Shown: piece after piece, positions 21,808 to 30,958 of the stretch
How the letters are laid out: each line of letters begins with the position of its first letter
Position numbering within the stretch: position 1 is the stretch's first letter
Assembly: GCA_017527945.1 (NCBI GenBank)
Contig: JAFXPL010000033.1
Coordinates: 1-36,382, forward strand
Direction of reading: 5' to 3'
DNA: 36,382 nucleotides
From: Bacteroidales bacterium
GTDB lineage: Bacteria; Bacteroidota; Bacteroidia; Bacteroidales; WCHB1-69
Made by a program: the position numbers and the translations under genes
Notes under the pieces: model-generated
What the model was told of the DNA's origin: nothing
The model's database searches: none
The model's input: only the letters and a program-made list of their open reading frames with translations

Positions 21808-23211
21808 ATGGTAACGATAAAACAGACAATTCTCCCCATTGTAATGCTGATGTTTGCGCTGACGAGCCAAGCGCAGGTGAACATCCATATCGACATCAAA
21901 GGCGACAAAACCTACGATTCCGTCTTTGTGAAGAGCGAGGCTAAGTTGCAAACCAAGAAGTATTTGAGTGCGCCGTTCGGCAGTTCGGTGAACCTGCAGG
22001 ACAAAGAGTCGCTGAAGCCGGGCCAGTACCAGATTTTGGGCGACAGCACTTTCCTCGGGGTGATCCTCATACCATCGGAGAAGAACCAGAAATTCTCGCT
22101 GACAATTGACGGGGAAGACGTCATCTTCGCCAATTCCAAGGAAAATACGGGCTATTACGATTATTTGAAGGGGATTGCGAAGTTCAACGAGCGTTTGGAT
22201 TCGTTAGACAGGGAGTTCAAGAAGGCGCAGCAGAGTATGCCGCAGTACATGATGAAGGTCTTCGTGGATTCGCTTTCGGCGAATGCGCGCCGCATCAACG
22301 AGGAGATGCGCCATTATCAGCGGAACTATGCCGCCGCCCATCCGAACACGCTGTTGGGTTCCGTGGTGGCCACATCCACGTTCCTTGAGGACCCGCCGCA
22401 GGAGGTTCTCGCCAACCGCCAGATGTTCCAGAAATATTATATAGAGCATTTCTTCGACAACTTCGCTTGGAAAGATCCGCGTATCTTCAACACGGTGGTG
22501 GTGGAACAGAAACTCAAGGAGTTCTGCAATATGATTTACCAGCTTGACAATCCCGAATACGACTCACTCATCGTGGCGACACTGAACAAGGCCAAGGTGA
22601 ACCAGACCTCCTACGAGTATCTGTTTGACGCGCTGGAATATGTGCTCGGCCTCAACATCTCGCCCTACAAAGTGGAGCACACCTATATCGCCATGCTGAA
22701 GGATGCATTGACGTATCCGAAATTGGATGAGAATCGCACTCGTCGATATACCAGGGAGTTGGGCTTCATCGACAAGAACCACGCCGGCGACACAATCCCC
22801 AACTTCAACATGGTGCTGGCCAACGGCGACACGGTTTCCATGTATGACATTCAAAGCGAATATACGTTGCTGTATCTCCAGCATCCCACCTGCCCGACCT
22901 GTCACCAGGTGCGCAATCGGATGAAGGACTTCGACAAGCTCAACCGTGCCATCGAGTCCGGAAAGCTGAAGGTCGTGATGGTCTATTTCGAGGACGACCC
23001 GCAGGTCTGGAGCAACTACATACGCTCCGCCGAGGCCAATCCGAAATACCTGCAAGGCTGGAACTTCGACCAAACCATCGACGACAAAAACCTCTTCGAC
23101 ACCCGCACCATCCCCTACATGTTCCTCCTCGACAAAGACAAGAAAGTCATCAAGAAGGACCTCCTCGTGAACGAAATCGAACCCTACATGGACTATCTCA
23201 GAATCTATTAA
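21808..23211 (+). CDS. Exported thioredoxin-fold protein (DUF5106-type)
   Basis: 467 residues from the ATG at 21808 (MVTIKQTILPIVMLMFALTS then QAQ, a signal peptide); an earlier ATG at 21784 lies in the repeat spacer. The N-terminal part (about 25-130) looks like a DUF4369-type beta domain (GQYQILGDSTFLGVILIPSE). The middle (about 180-310) is helical and like DUF5106 (HFFDNFAWKDPRIFNTVV). The C-terminal thioredoxin-like domain has LYLQHPTCPTCHQVRNRM with Cys362 and Cys365 (CPTC) and IPYMFLLDKDKKVIKKDL. Probably a periplasmic thiol-disulfide enzyme; its partner is not known. Confidence 0.85.
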   Translation: MVTIKQTILPIVMLMFALTSQAQVNIHIDIKGDKTYDSVFVKSEAKLQTKKYLSAPFGSSVNLQDKESLKPGQYQILGDSTFLGVILIPSEKNQKFSLTIDGEDVIFANSKENTGYYDYLKGIAKFNERLDSLDREFKKAQQSMPQYMMKVFVDSLSANARRINEEMRHYQRNYAAAHPNTLLGSVVATSTFLEDPPQEVLANRQMFQKYYIEHFFDNFAWKDPRIFNTVVVEQKLKEFCNMIYQLDNPEYDSLIVATLNKAKVNQTSYEYLFDALEYVLGLNISPYKVEHTYIAMLKDALTYPKLDENRTRRYTRELGFIDKNHAGDTIPNFNMVLANGDTVSMYDIQSEYTLLYLQHPTCPTCHQVRNRMKDFDKLNRAIESGKLKVVMVYFEDDPQVWSNYIRSAEANPKYLQGWNFDQTIDDKNLFDTRTIPYMFLLDKDKKVIKKDLLVNEIEPYMDYLRIY

Positions 23212-23375
23212 CTATGACTATAACTTAGAACTATAACTATGACTTAGAACTATAACTATAACTTAGAACTATAACTATAACTTAGAACTATAACTATAAC
23301 TTAGAACTATAACTATAACTTAACCCATTAACCCATAACCCATTAACCGACTAACCCATTAACCCATCAACAAAT
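23211..23375 (+). repeat. 19-bp tandem repeat plus ATTAACCC repeat before terC
   Basis: Six head-to-tail 19-base copies of ACTATAACTATAACTTAGA run from 23211 to 23324, the first two and the last with small changes, followed by ATTAACCCAT-type units to the terC start. No spacers, so not CRISPR. Sense strand almost free of G. Confidence 0.95.
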
Positions 23376-24428
23376 ATGACCGAAAACCTTTTTATGTTAA
23401 TCTTCATCGTGGTCATCGCGTTTCTGCTGTTTTTCGACCTCGGTGTTTTCCACAAGAAAGACCATGAAGTGACCTTCAAGGAGTCTGCCGGCTGGACGGG
23501 CGTCTGGGTGGGCCTTTCGTTGCTGTTCTTCCTGTTCATCCGTTTTCAGGGCGACACGGTGGTGGACGTGCACGACAAGGAACACTTCGTGGCGCAGAAC
23601 GAGCTGTACGAGCACGGCGTGACCTACGATGACGCGGCCTCCTGGGAGGACAACGTGAAGCGCTACAACAAACAGCTTTCGTTGGAGTATCTCACTGGTT
23701 ATCTGATTGAATTGTCGCTCTCCATCGACAACGTGTTCGTCATGATCATGATATTCCTCTCCTTTGGGGTGGAGCGCCAGTTCTATCACCGGGTGCTTTT
23801 CTACGGCATTCTCGGCGCCATCGTGCTGCGTTTCATCTTCATCTTTGCCGCGGGTGCCCTCATCCAGAAGTTCCACTGGATACTTTTCATTTTCGGCGCG
23901 TTCCTGATTTATTCTGGCGTCAAGATGTTTCTCGACCGGAACAAGAAGGAGAGCATCGACGTGGAGCACCATCCGGTGGTGAAGTTCCTGACCAAGCGGA
24001 AGTTGAGCACGCCCAAATTCGACGGACACAACTTCTTCACGAAAGTGGATGGACGTTGGCTTTGCACGCCGCTGTTCGTGGTGCTGATGATCATCGAGTT
24101 CTCCGACATTATCTTCGCATTCGACTCCATCCCGGCCATCTTCTCGGTCACGCACGATCCGCATATCGTCTTCTTTTCCAACATTTTCGCTATACTCGGC
24201 CTGCGGTCGATGTTCTTCATGTTGGAGAGCATCATGGACAAGTTCGCCTATCTGCGCATCGGTCTCTCCGCGTTGCTGACGTTCATCGGCGTGAAGATGT
24301 TCCTGCCGTTGGTCGGCGTTGAGGTAGGCATTGCGGCCTCGCTGATTGTCATCGTCTCCATTCTGACCCTCAGCATCGTGCTTTCCGTGCTATTCCCGCC
24401 GAAGAAGAAGGAAGAGAAATTAGCATAG
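23376..24428 (+). CDS. TerC-family integral membrane protein
   Basis: 350 residues with about eight to nine hydrophobic segments. LSLSIDNVFVMIMIFLSFGV and the later FSDIIFAFDSIPAIFSVT are the two TerC signature blocks with membrane Asp residues. SLEYLTGYLIELSLSIDN and long loops are as in the Alx/TerC branch, which is tied to metal (manganese) homeostasis. The loop at about residues 60-100 is longer than in E. coli Alx. No RNA element like the E. coli alx pH-responsive leader is visible upstream; only tandem repeats. Confidence 0.9.
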   Translation: MTENLFMLIFIVVIAFLLFFDLGVFHKKDHEVTFKESAGWTGVWVGLSLLFFLFIRFQGDTVVDVHDKEHFVAQNELYEHGVTYDDAASWEDNVKRYNKQLSLEYLTGYLIELSLSIDNVFVMIMIFLSFGVERQFYHRVLFYGILGAIVLRFIFIFAAGALIQKFHWILFIFGAFLIYSGVKMFLDRNKKESIDVEHHPVVKFLTKRKLSTPKFDGHNFFTKVDGRWLCTPLFVVLMIIEFSDIIFAFDSIPAIFSVTHDPHIVFFSNIFAILGLRSMFFMLESIMDKFAYLRIGLSALLTFIGVKMFLPLVGVEVGIAASLIVIVSILTLSIVLSVLFPPKKKEEKLA

Positions 24429-24486
24429 GATTCTGTCTTACAAGTAGTTAAAATTGAAAATTGATTCATCAAAATAATATAAGTAA

Positions 24487-25570
24487 ATGACCACAGCCGA
24501 TCAAATCAAAGCGGTTCAAACGAGGCTCAGTGAGCTAAGGAGGTATCTTTGACGTAGATGCCAAAGAACAGGAAATCAAAGAGAAAGAGAAAATAACCCA
24601 ACAGGATGGTTTTTGGGATGACCCGAAAGCCGCCGAGAAGCTGCTGAAAGAGATCAGCGGCATCAAAGCGTGGGTGGCCGACTATTATAAGGCTGCCGAA
24701 CTGAACGACGAGTTGTTGGTAGTCAGTGAGTTTCAGCAGTCGGGCGATGCCACCGAGGCGGAACTTGACGAGGCTTACGCCAAGACGATGGATGCCGTGG
24801 AGAAATTGGAGTTCAAGAACATGATGCGCGACGAGGAGGACTCGTTGAGCGCGATTGTGAACATCAATTCGGGTGCCGGCGGCACGGAGAGTTGCGACTG
24901 GGCCGAGATGCTCCTTCGCATGTATATGCGTTGGGCCGAGCGGCATAATTTTGCCGTGAAGCTCATCGACCGCCAGGAGGGCGACTCGGCGGGCATCAAG
25001 TCCGCCTCCATCGAGATTGAGGGCCCATACGCCTACGGCTACCTCAAGAGCGAGAACGGTGTGCACCGCTTGGTGCGCATCTCCCCGTTCGATGCGGCGG
25101 CGCGTCGCCACACTTCCTTCGCGTCGGTTTTCGCCTATCCCATCGTCAACGACGACATCGAGATCACGGTCAACCCGGCCGACATCTCGTGGGACACCTA
25201 CCGCAGCAGCGGCCCGGGCGGACAGAACGTCAACAAGGTGGAGACGGCCGTGCGCCTGCACCACCATCCCACCGGCATTATCATCGAGTGCCAGATCACG
25301 CGCTCGCAGTCGCAGAACCGCGAGAAAGCCATGCAGATGCTGAAGTCGCAACTCTACCAGATCGAACTGGAGAAGAAGCGCGAGAAGATCAATGAAATCG
25401 AGAGCGCTAAAAAACGGATAGAGTGGGGCAGCCAGATTCGCAGTTACGTGATGCAGCCCTACAAGCTGGTGAAGGACCTGCGCACGCAGTACGAGACCGG
25501 CAACGTCAACGCGGTCATGGACGGCGACCTTGACGGTTTCATCAAAGCCTATCTGATGCAGTTCCATTAA
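24487..25570 (+). CDS. prfB: Peptide chain release factor 2, programmed +1 frameshift
   Basis: Two pieces in different frames form one gene. ATG at 24487 gives 21 codons ([20 protein letters not shown] then L) to the in-frame TGA at 24550-24552. The site is AGGAGG TAT CTT TGA C, with an internal Shine-Dalgarno-like AGGAGG and the slippery CTT, the same design as E. coli prfB. A +1 slip reads GAC at 24551 and goes on for 339 codons to 25570, about 360 residues in total, the normal RF2 length. [15 protein letters not shown] has the SPF stop-reading tripeptide and [13 protein letters not shown] has the GGQ hydrolysis loop. RF2 reads UGA and UAA; high RF2 stops at the UGA, so it controls its own level. 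Confidence 0.96.
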
Positions 25571-25608
25571 ACTATCTAATGAATTATAAACAAGTTAAAA
25601 TGTCAAAT

Positions 25609-26832
25609 ATGAAATCGTACTCATTTTTTTTGATCGCGGCGTGTCTTCTTTGTCCCGTCACAATCCTTGCTCAACTCGGCAACCGTTATGCCAGCATGGT
25701 GTTTGAAAACGTAACGACAACCACTGAAATCCCCTTCAGCAGTGCCGTGGGGGTGGATCAAATATTGCCCACTACACTTTACCTCGATTTCTACGAACCT
25801 GCTGGAGACACACTTTCTGCCCGTCCGTTAGTGATTACTGTTTTCGGAGGCGCGTTCGTGGTGGGCAGCAGAGACTGGTGCGACATGGTGGAATACTGCA
25901 CTCGTTTTGCCAAACACGGATATGCAGCGGCTTCCATTGACTACCGCCTGCTTCCGATACTGTCTGTCAGCGCGAGTTCCCTTATCCGAAACGCCTATAT
26001 GGCCTCCCAGGATGTGAATTCCGCCATTCGCTATTTCAAGGCACATTGTCAAGAATATCGTATTGACACGAACAATATATTCCTCTTGGGCAACTCCGCC
26101 GGCTCCATCGCCACCCTAAACGAGATTTTCATGTCGGCGGGGGAAAGACCTTCTGAAACATTTGAGTTTCCCGATTTGGGGCCGATAAACAGCTCCGGAT
26201 ATGACGAATACTACGGTTTCTCATCCAAAGTGGCGGGCGCGGTGACACATTGGGGAGGCGTGCTTGATGTTGATGTCGTTGACCTTGAGGAATATGTCCC
26301 TCTTTGCATGATTCATGGCACTGTTGACAATGTGGTGCCCTATGATTCCGGATTTTGCTATTCCTCTCTGCCGTTGTCGATTTTCCCGTACATGTACGGC
26401 TCGTACGCTATCGCAGACCGCCTTTCAGACCTTGGCATTACCGACTACGAGTTTCACCCGTTCGAGGGAGAGGCACATAATTTCTATATTTCGGAGAGCG
26501 GCGACCTTGACATGGATAAATTCAACACCTGTTTCAATATCGCCCGGAATTTTTTGTACAACCATCTGGACTTTCATTCGACAACCGGGGTGCACCAATA
26601 TGCCGCCGATAATATCAGGATATACCCTAATCCTGCTTCTGATATGCTGTTTGTTGAGGTGAAAGGAGGTGAGGGAATCGCGAATGTTGTGTTGTGCGAC
26701 ATGCAGGGGCGGATTGTAGAGGAGAGTAATGGTTCCTCCATCTCTCTCGGCCATTTGCCTTCGGGTGTGTATGTCGTGAATGTGACAGATTCAAACGGCA
26801 GCAAATTCAACCAAAAAGTGATTGTCAAATAG
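25609..26832 (+). CDS. Exported alpha/beta-hydrolase (esterase) with T9SS sorting domain
   Basis: 407 residues from the ATG at 25609, which gives signal peptide MKSYSFFLIAACLLCPVTIL; ATGs at 25579 and 25600 are also in frame. The carboxylesterase-like domain has VFGGAFVVGS (oxyanion loop), LGNSAGS (nucleophile Ser163), MIHGTVDNVVPYD (Asp240) and FEGEAHNFYIS (His290), a complete triad. From about residue 335 there is a type A T9SS sorting domain (IRIYPNPASDMLFVEV to FNQKVIVK), so it is exported across the outer membrane. Substrate unknown: an acyl or carbohydrate ester is likely. It starts just after prfB and ends before the queE promoter. Confidence 0.88.
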   Translation: MKSYSFFLIAACLLCPVTILAQLGNRYASMVFENVTTTTEIPFSSAVGVDQILPTTLYLDFYEPAGDTLSARPLVITVFGGAFVVGSRDWCDMVEYCTRFAKHGYAAASIDYRLLPILSVSASSLIRNAYMASQDVNSAIRYFKAHCQEYRIDTNNIFLLGNSAGSIATLNEIFMSAGERPSETFEFPDLGPINSSGYDEYYGFSSKVAGAVTHWGGVLDVDVVDLEEYVPLCMIHGTVDNVVPYDSGFCYSSLPLSIFPYMYGSYAIADRLSDLGITDYEFHPFEGEAHNFYISESGDLDMDKFNTCFNIARNFLYNHLDFHSTTGVHQYAADNIRIYPNPASDMLFVEVKGGEGIANVVLCDMQGRIVEESNGSSISLGHLPSGVYVVNVTDSNGSKFNQKVIVK

Positions 26833-26851
26833 CAAATTTCTGAAAAAATCG

Positions 26852-26859
26852 TACTTTTG
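26852..26859 (+). promoter_or_regulatory. -7 box of queE
   Basis: TACTTTTG (TAnnTTTG) lies 23 bases before the ATG at 26882 and decides that start over the earlier ATG at 26822. Confidence 0.55.
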
Positions 26860-26881
26860 CTGCTTGTTAATTCAAAGCGGA

Positions 26882-27499
26882 ATGGTTAAAGACAAAAAAG
26901 GAATGTATCTGCCTGTTGTTGAGGAGTTTTACTCGCTTCAGGGCGAAGGCTACCACACGGGGAAGGCGGCCTGGTTCGTGCGTGTGGGCGGGTGCGAGGT
27001 CGGTTGTTCGTTCTGTGACGAGATGCGCACGTGGGACGCGTCCAAGTACCCGATGGTGGATGTCGATGACATTGTGGCGAGGGCCGCGCAGAAGCCCGCC
27101 CGCGCCGTGGTGGTCACCGGCGGCGAGCCCATGCTTTACAACATGGACTACCTATGCGCCAGAATGCACGAGCGCCAGATCCACTGCTTCCTCGAAACCT
27201 CCGGTTCCAAGCCGATCTCCGGCGAATGGGACTGGATATGCCTGTCACCGAAATATGGTGCCGCGCCCACACCGGACGCGCTCGCCAAAGCCAACGAACT
27301 CAAAGTCATCATCGGCAGCGAGGAGGATTTCGAGTGGGCGGAGGAGAACGCAAAGAAAGTGTCGGGCAGATGCCTGCTGCTGCTCCAGCCCGACTGGAAC
27401 CGCTGCAACGTCATCATGAGCCGTCTGGTGAACTATGTGCTTGAGCACCCGAAATGGCGCGTCTCCCTGCAGTCGCATAAGTACATGCAAATTCTGTAA
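26882..27499 (+). CDS. queE: 7-carboxy-7-deazaguanine synthase (radical SAM)
   Basis: 205 residues from the ATG at 26882; the frame is open from 26822 across the esterase stop, but the -7 box lies in between. VVEEFYSLQGEGYHTGKAAW is the QueE N-terminal signature, GGCEVGCSFCDEMRTW has the CxxxCxxC cluster site for the 4Fe-4S/SAM centre, and VVVTGGEPMLYNMD is the GGE motif. It makes CDG in queuosine/preQ0 synthesis from carboxy-tetrahydropterin. No queC, queD or queF nearby. Confidence 0.93.
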   Translation: MVKDKKGMYLPVVEEFYSLQGEGYHTGKAAWFVRVGGCEVGCSFCDEMRTWDASKYPMVDVDDIVARAAQKPARAVVVTGGEPMLYNMDYLCARMHERQIHCFLETSGSKPISGEWDWICLSPKYGAAPTPDALAKANELKVIIGSEEDFEWAEENAKKVSGRCLLLLQPDWNRCNVIMSRLVNYVLEHPKWRVSLQSHKYMQIL

Positions 27500-27516
27500 C
27501 TTTAGAACTTGGAAAT

Positions 27517-27810
27517 ATGGAACGGGATAACCACGAAGTGAGCCTTAGGGAGCTGATTGGCCGGTTTGTGAGCCAGTCGGGGAAGCAGCATTTGATGGAC
27601 AAGCAGCTGCTCTTCGACCGTTGGCCGGAGTATGTGGGTACGATTTGCGCCCAATTCTCGAAATGCGTGGACCTTCGCAACGGCATACTCTACGTCCGCG
27701 TCCAGAATGCCGCGCTGAAATTCGAGTTGTTTGGACATAAGTCGCAGATAATCAAAAAAATGGAAACCGACTTCGGCCCCATGGTCCGCGACATCATCTT
27801 CAAACCCTAA
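27517..27810 (+). CDS. DUF721 / DciA-like small protein
   Basis: 97 residues. The KH-like DUF721 layout is visible: SLRELIGRFVSQSGKQHLMD, LLFDRWPEYVGTICAQFSKC, then GILYVRVQNAALKFELFGHK and SQIIKKM. Some DUF721 proteins (DciA) act as ancestral loaders of the replicative helicase, so a role in DNA replication is plausible. It lies 17 bases after queE on the same strand. Soluble, no signal peptide. Confidence 0.8.
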   Translation: MERDNHEVSLRELIGRFVSQSGKQHLMDKQLLFDRWPEYVGTICAQFSKCVDLRNGILYVRVQNAALKFELFGHKSQIIKKMETDFGPMVRDIIFKP

Positions 27811-27869
27811 ACCTCCTAAACCTCCTAATCCCCTAACCTCTTAATCCATTAACCCAAAACCCCAGCAAT
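27811..27869 (+). repeat. CCTCCTAAA / ATTAACCC simple repeat spacer before tatA
   Basis: ACCTCCTAAACCTCCTAAT and then TTAATCCATTAACCC units fill the gap. Sense strand has very little G. The AAACCTCC unit resembles that before maf and the ATTAACCC unit that before terC. Confidence 0.75.
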
Positions 27870-28064
27870 ATGAGAATAGGAATGACAGAAATCATCATCA
27901 TCGCCCTGATTGTCCTGCTGCTGTTCGGCGGCAAGAAGATTCCCGAACTGATGAGCGGTTTGGGCAAAGGGGTACGCTCCTTCAAGGACGGCATGGACGG
28001 CAAGGAGGAAAAGAAGCCGGAGAATCCGATGCCGGAGACGAAGGACGAAAGCAAGCCCGAATAG
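27870..28064 (+). CDS. tatA: Sec-independent protein translocase TatA/E
   Basis: 64 residues. [20 protein letters not shown] is one membrane helix ending in the FGGKKIPEL hinge, then the amphipathic helix [15 protein letters not shown] and an acidic, Pro-rich tail. With TatC it forms the twin-arginine pore for folded proteins. An ATG at 27882 (MTEI) would remove four residues. It ends directly where tatC starts (no gap). Confidence 0.92.
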   Translation: MRIGMTEIIIIALIVLLLFGGKKIPELMSGLGKGVRSFKDGMDGKEEKKPENPMPETKDESKPE

Positions 28065-28850
28065 ATGTCCGACACGGCGGAGAACAAGTCGTTTTGGGAC
28101 CATTTGGAGGATTTGCGCGGCAGCCTGATTCGCATCGTGGTGGCCGTGTTCGGATTCTCTGTTTTGGCGTTTTGTTTCAAAGATTTGCTTTTCAAGGTCG
28201 TGCTGGCGCCGAAAGACTCCAATTTTTTCATGTACAAGCTCTTCGGCGGCAGCGATTTTTCCCTGAACCTGATGAACACGGGGCTCACGGAGCAATTCAT
28301 GATTCATCTGAAGACGGCCTGCGCTTTCGGGGTGCTTTTGGCCTCGCCCTACATCATCAAGGTGCTGTTCGACTTCATTCGTCCGGCGCTTTATGAAGAG
28401 GAGAAGCGACACTCCGTCAGTCTTGTAGCGGCGGCCTACGTCATGTTTCTTATTGGCGTGGCGGTCAACTATCTGTTCGTTTTTCCGTTGACCTTGCGGT
28501 TCTTGGGTACTTATCAGGTGAGCGATGAGGTTCGCAACATGCTTACCCTCCAGTCCTACATGGACACGCTGCTGACGATGTGCATGGTGTTCGGCATCGT
28601 TTTCGAAATTCCGGTCATCAGCTGGCTGCTGGCGCGTTTCGGGCTGCTAAAAGCCGAATGGATGACGAGGTACCGTCGCCATGCGGTGGTGGCCATCCTC
28701 GTTCTGGCCGCCGTCATCACACCTACCGGCGACGCGTTCACGCTACTCATCGTCTCTCTCCCGATATGGCTGCTCTACGAGCTGAGCGTGCTGGTGGTGC
28801 GGCATGAGGAACGAAACCTGCGTGCCGTATGCGACATTGAACGTAAATAA
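28065..28850 (+). CDS. tatC: Sec-independent protein translocase TatC
   Basis: 261 residues with six hydrophobic segments. FWDHLEDLRGSLIRIVVAVF is the conserved TatC N-terminus with the signal-binding region, LYEEEKRH is the second conserved loop, and FGIVFEIPVISWLLARFGLL is helix 4 with the membrane Glu. Receptor of the Tat pathway in the inner membrane. It starts on the base after the tatA stop, so the two are co-translated. No tatB is seen, as usual in this phylum. Confidence 0.95.
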   Translation: MSDTAENKSFWDHLEDLRGSLIRIVVAVFGFSVLAFCFKDLLFKVVLAPKDSNFFMYKLFGGSDFSLNLMNTGLTEQFMIHLKTACAFGVLLASPYIIKVLFDFIRPALYEEEKRHSVSLVAAAYVMFLIGVAVNYLFVFPLTLRFLGTYQVSDEVRNMLTLQSYMDTLLTMCMVFGIVFEIPVISWLLARFGLLKAEWMTRYRRHAVVAILVLAAVITPTGDAFTLLIVSLPIWLLYELSVLVVRHEERNLRAVCDIERK

Positions 28851-28854
28851 AATG

Positions 28855-28862
28855 TATTTTTG
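28855..28862 (+). promoter_or_regulatory. -7 box of the GT2 gene
   Basis: TATTTTTG (TAnnTTTG) lies 33 bases before the ATG at 28895, just after the tatC stop. Confidence 0.5.
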
Positions 28863-28894
28863 CACGTTTTTTTGAACAATCATAAATTGTTAAT

Positions 28895-29641
28895 ATGCTC
28901 AAAAACAAAAAGATAGTGATTGTCATGCCTGCGTATAATGCGGAGCAGACGTTGAAGCAGACGTACGACGAGATTCCTTTCGACATTGTGGACGAGGTTA
29001 TTCTGGTCGATGACTGCTCCTCCGACGACACCGTCGGGAAAGCGCACGAACTCGGTATCAAACATGTTCTGCGTCACGACCGCAACAAGGGCTACGGCGC
29101 GAACCAGAAGACCTGCTACAATAAGGCGCTCGAACTCGGGGCCGACGTGGTCATCATGCTTCACCCGGACTACCAATATACCCCGATGCTAATCGAGTCT
29201 ATAAGCTACATGATTGTCAATGGGTTGTATCCCGTGGTACTGGCGTCGCGCATCCTCGGCAACGGTGCCTTGAAAGGCGGAATGCCGCGCTACAAGTACT
29301 TCTTCAACCGCTGCCTGACCTGGTTCCAAAACCTGATGACCGGACAGAAATTGTCGGAGTATCACACGGGCTACCGCGCCTTCACCCGCGAAGTGTTGGA
29401 GAAGGTGCCGTTCATGCAAAACTCCGATGATTTTGTGTTTGACAATCAGATGCTTGCGCAGATTATCTACGCCGATTTTGACATCGGCGAGATCACCTGT
29501 CCGACGAAATACTTCCCGGAGGCCTCTTCTATCAACTTCCGGCGCAGCTGCCGCTATGGTTTCGGTGTCCTGCACACCTCCGTGCAGTTCCGCCTGCAGA
29601 AATGGCATCTCGGCCGTTTCCGCATTTTCGAGAACCTTTAA
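28895..29641 (+). CDS. GT2 glycosyltransferase, polyprenyl-phosphate mannose synthase-like
   Basis: 248 residues. IVIVMPAYNAEQTLKQTYDE is the GT2 N-terminus, VILVDDCSSDDT binds the nucleotide, HDRNKGYGANQKTCYNKAL and VVIMLHPDYQYTP hold the donor and metal-binding residues (DXD variant HPDYQ), then SEYHTGYRAFTREVLEKV. This is the DPM1-like branch that loads a sugar onto a polyprenyl phosphate, but without C-terminal membrane helices. The sugar is not known. Cytoplasmic face of the membrane. Confidence 0.88.
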   Translation: MLKNKKIVIVMPAYNAEQTLKQTYDEIPFDIVDEVILVDDCSSDDTVGKAHELGIKHVLRHDRNKGYGANQKTCYNKALELGADVVIMLHPDYQYTPMLIESISYMIVNGLYPVVLASRILGNGALKGGMPRYKYFFNRCLTWFQNLMTGQKLSEYHTGYRAFTREVLEKVPFMQNSDDFVFDNQMLAQIIYADFDIGEITCPTKYFPEASSINFRRSCRYGFGVLHTSVQFRLQKWHLGRFRIFENL

Positions 29642-29671
29642 GCTCTTGGCCTTTCGTCAGATGTGGGCTAT

Positions 29672-30268
29672 TCAGTACGTAAACACGGCCACCTTTCCGC
29701 ATTGTTTCAGGAAATCAGAAAGGGTTTGCTTGGCTTTAGCTTCGGCTTTTGTACGGTTTTCAGGAGTGTCGTAGCGATTCTTGATTTTCTTCTCCACACG
29801 CTGTATCAGCGGTTTGGCATCGTATTGCACCGCATTCTCCTCGCTTTCACTGTCTGACTTGAACCACGCGGAGAGGGTCGATTGGGTGAATTGCACGTCG
29901 GGGAGGCACACAAATACGGTGTCACTATTCTCTTTCGGCCGGTATTGCACTTTGTCCATGTCTAAGGTCAGGCTGACTTGCTGTCTGAGAATTTGCACAC
30001 AGTCGTGTCTCTTTTTGAAGAGTCCGTTGTCTTTGCCAAGCACGGAACTGCCGATGCCGCTGCCGTAGAAGGAGTCTTTGGCATAGTCTTCCGTGACGGT
30101 GGTGTAGAGATATAGGATACCTATGGGTCGGGTGCTTTCGATGACCGTCGGCGTGTCCCTCAAGGTCATTTCGTCCGGGGTCTTTTGATGGGCCAGTCGG
30201 CTCAGCAGCACGACCCCTGCGATCAGCAGGACGATGACGATGGCGTATTTGAGGATTTTATTGTTCAT
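29672..30268 (-). CDS. DUF4230 protein A
   Basis: 198 residues with one N-terminal membrane anchor (ILKYAIVIVLLIAGVVLL) and a DUF4230-like body: TRPIGILYLYTTVTEDYA, then QQVSLTLDMDKV. Tail KAKQTLSDFLKQCGKVAVF. Convergent with the GT2 gene. It forms a pair with the next DUF4230 gene (63 bases apart); such tandem pairs suggest two subunits of one envelope complex. Function unknown. Confidence 0.75.
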   Translation of the reverse strand: MNNKILKYAIVIVLLIAGVVLLSRLAHQKTPDEMTLRDTPTVIESTRPIGILYLYTTVTEDYAKDSFYGSGIGSSVLGKDNGLFKKRHDCVQILRQQVSLTLDMDKVQYRPKENSDTVFVCLPDVQFTQSTLSAWFKSDSESEENAVQYDAKPLIQRVEKKIKNRYDTPENRTKAEAKAKQTLSDFLKQCGKVAVFTY

Positions 30269-30331
30269 TTTTCTTGATTATTTGCGTTCTTTTGGCGCTG
30301 TGGCCACACACTGTGCTACGCTTGTGTGCAA

Positions 30332-30937
30332 TCAAAAGTCGCCATACACAGGGTGCAATCCTATGGCGGTGAGCAGGGAGGTGAAGACGGTTTCGGTGTT
30401 GTGGGTGAGTTCGTCGGCGAGCTGGGCTTGGAGTTCCTTGTCTTGGTTCACCACTTCGTCGAAGGCCATGGACTTGATCTGCTGGATGGTGCTTTCGCCG
30501 ACTTTGTCGCGGAGGCCGGTGGAAAGGGTGACGATTTCGTCCTGGTTGGTGACGGGGTTGTAGGATTTGTCTATGATTTTCGGTTTGGGCAGGGTGATGC
30601 GGATGGAGTCTCCGGAAAGGAACTCGATGTCGCTGTCTTTCAGTTCGTTGAGGTCTATCCCGTAACGGATGGTCACGTCAACGGGAATGACGGCTAAGCG
30701 CCGGCCCAGTTTCCATTTGGCGGGGTTGAGAGTGGCGATGTTTGTCTCGGAGTCGTAGATGCCCATTTTGCGGATGGTCACTTCGGTGGTGGCGATTTGC
30801 GACTGCGCCTGAAGCATTCCGACAATCTCCTGCTTGGTGGGGGGCTTTTTCTCCGTCGGCTTCTTTTCCGGCCAAAGAAGGACGGTCGCCAAGACGGCGA
30901 TGCTTAGCCCGAGAATAATCCAGTATTTCTTGTTCAT
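30332..30937 (-). CDS. DUF4230 protein B
   Basis: 201 residues: single N-terminal anchor (YWIILGLSIAVLATVLLW), a basic/Pro linker (PEKKPTEKKPPTKQEI), then the DUF4230 body with TTEVTIRKMGIYDSE, RLAVIPVDVTIRYGIDL and DSIRITLPKPKII. The late GLRDKVGESTIQQIKSMAFD looks like a helical, band-7-like tail. Sits between a DUF4476 gene (21 bases upstream) and DUF4230 A. Function unknown. Confidence 0.8.
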   Translation of the reverse strand: MNKKYWIILGLSIAVLATVLLWPEKKPTEKKPPTKQEIVGMLQAQSQIATTEVTIRKMGIYDSETNIATLNPAKWKLGRRLAVIPVDVTIRYGIDLNELKDSDIEFLSGDSIRITLPKPKIIDKSYNPVTNQDEIVTLSTGLRDKVGESTIQQIKSMAFDEVVNQDKELQAQLADELTHNTETVFTSLLTAIGLHPVYGDF

Positions 30938-30958
30938 AAAAATTGTTGCGCTGTTGCG

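Noticed and set aside
23211..23324. CRISPR array
   Set aside because: The 19-base repeats are directly adjacent with no unique spacers and no cas genes nearby.
23325..23375. An alx-like pH-responsive RNA element before the TerC gene
   Set aside because: The whole upstream gap is simple tandem repeat with little G, unable to form such a structure.
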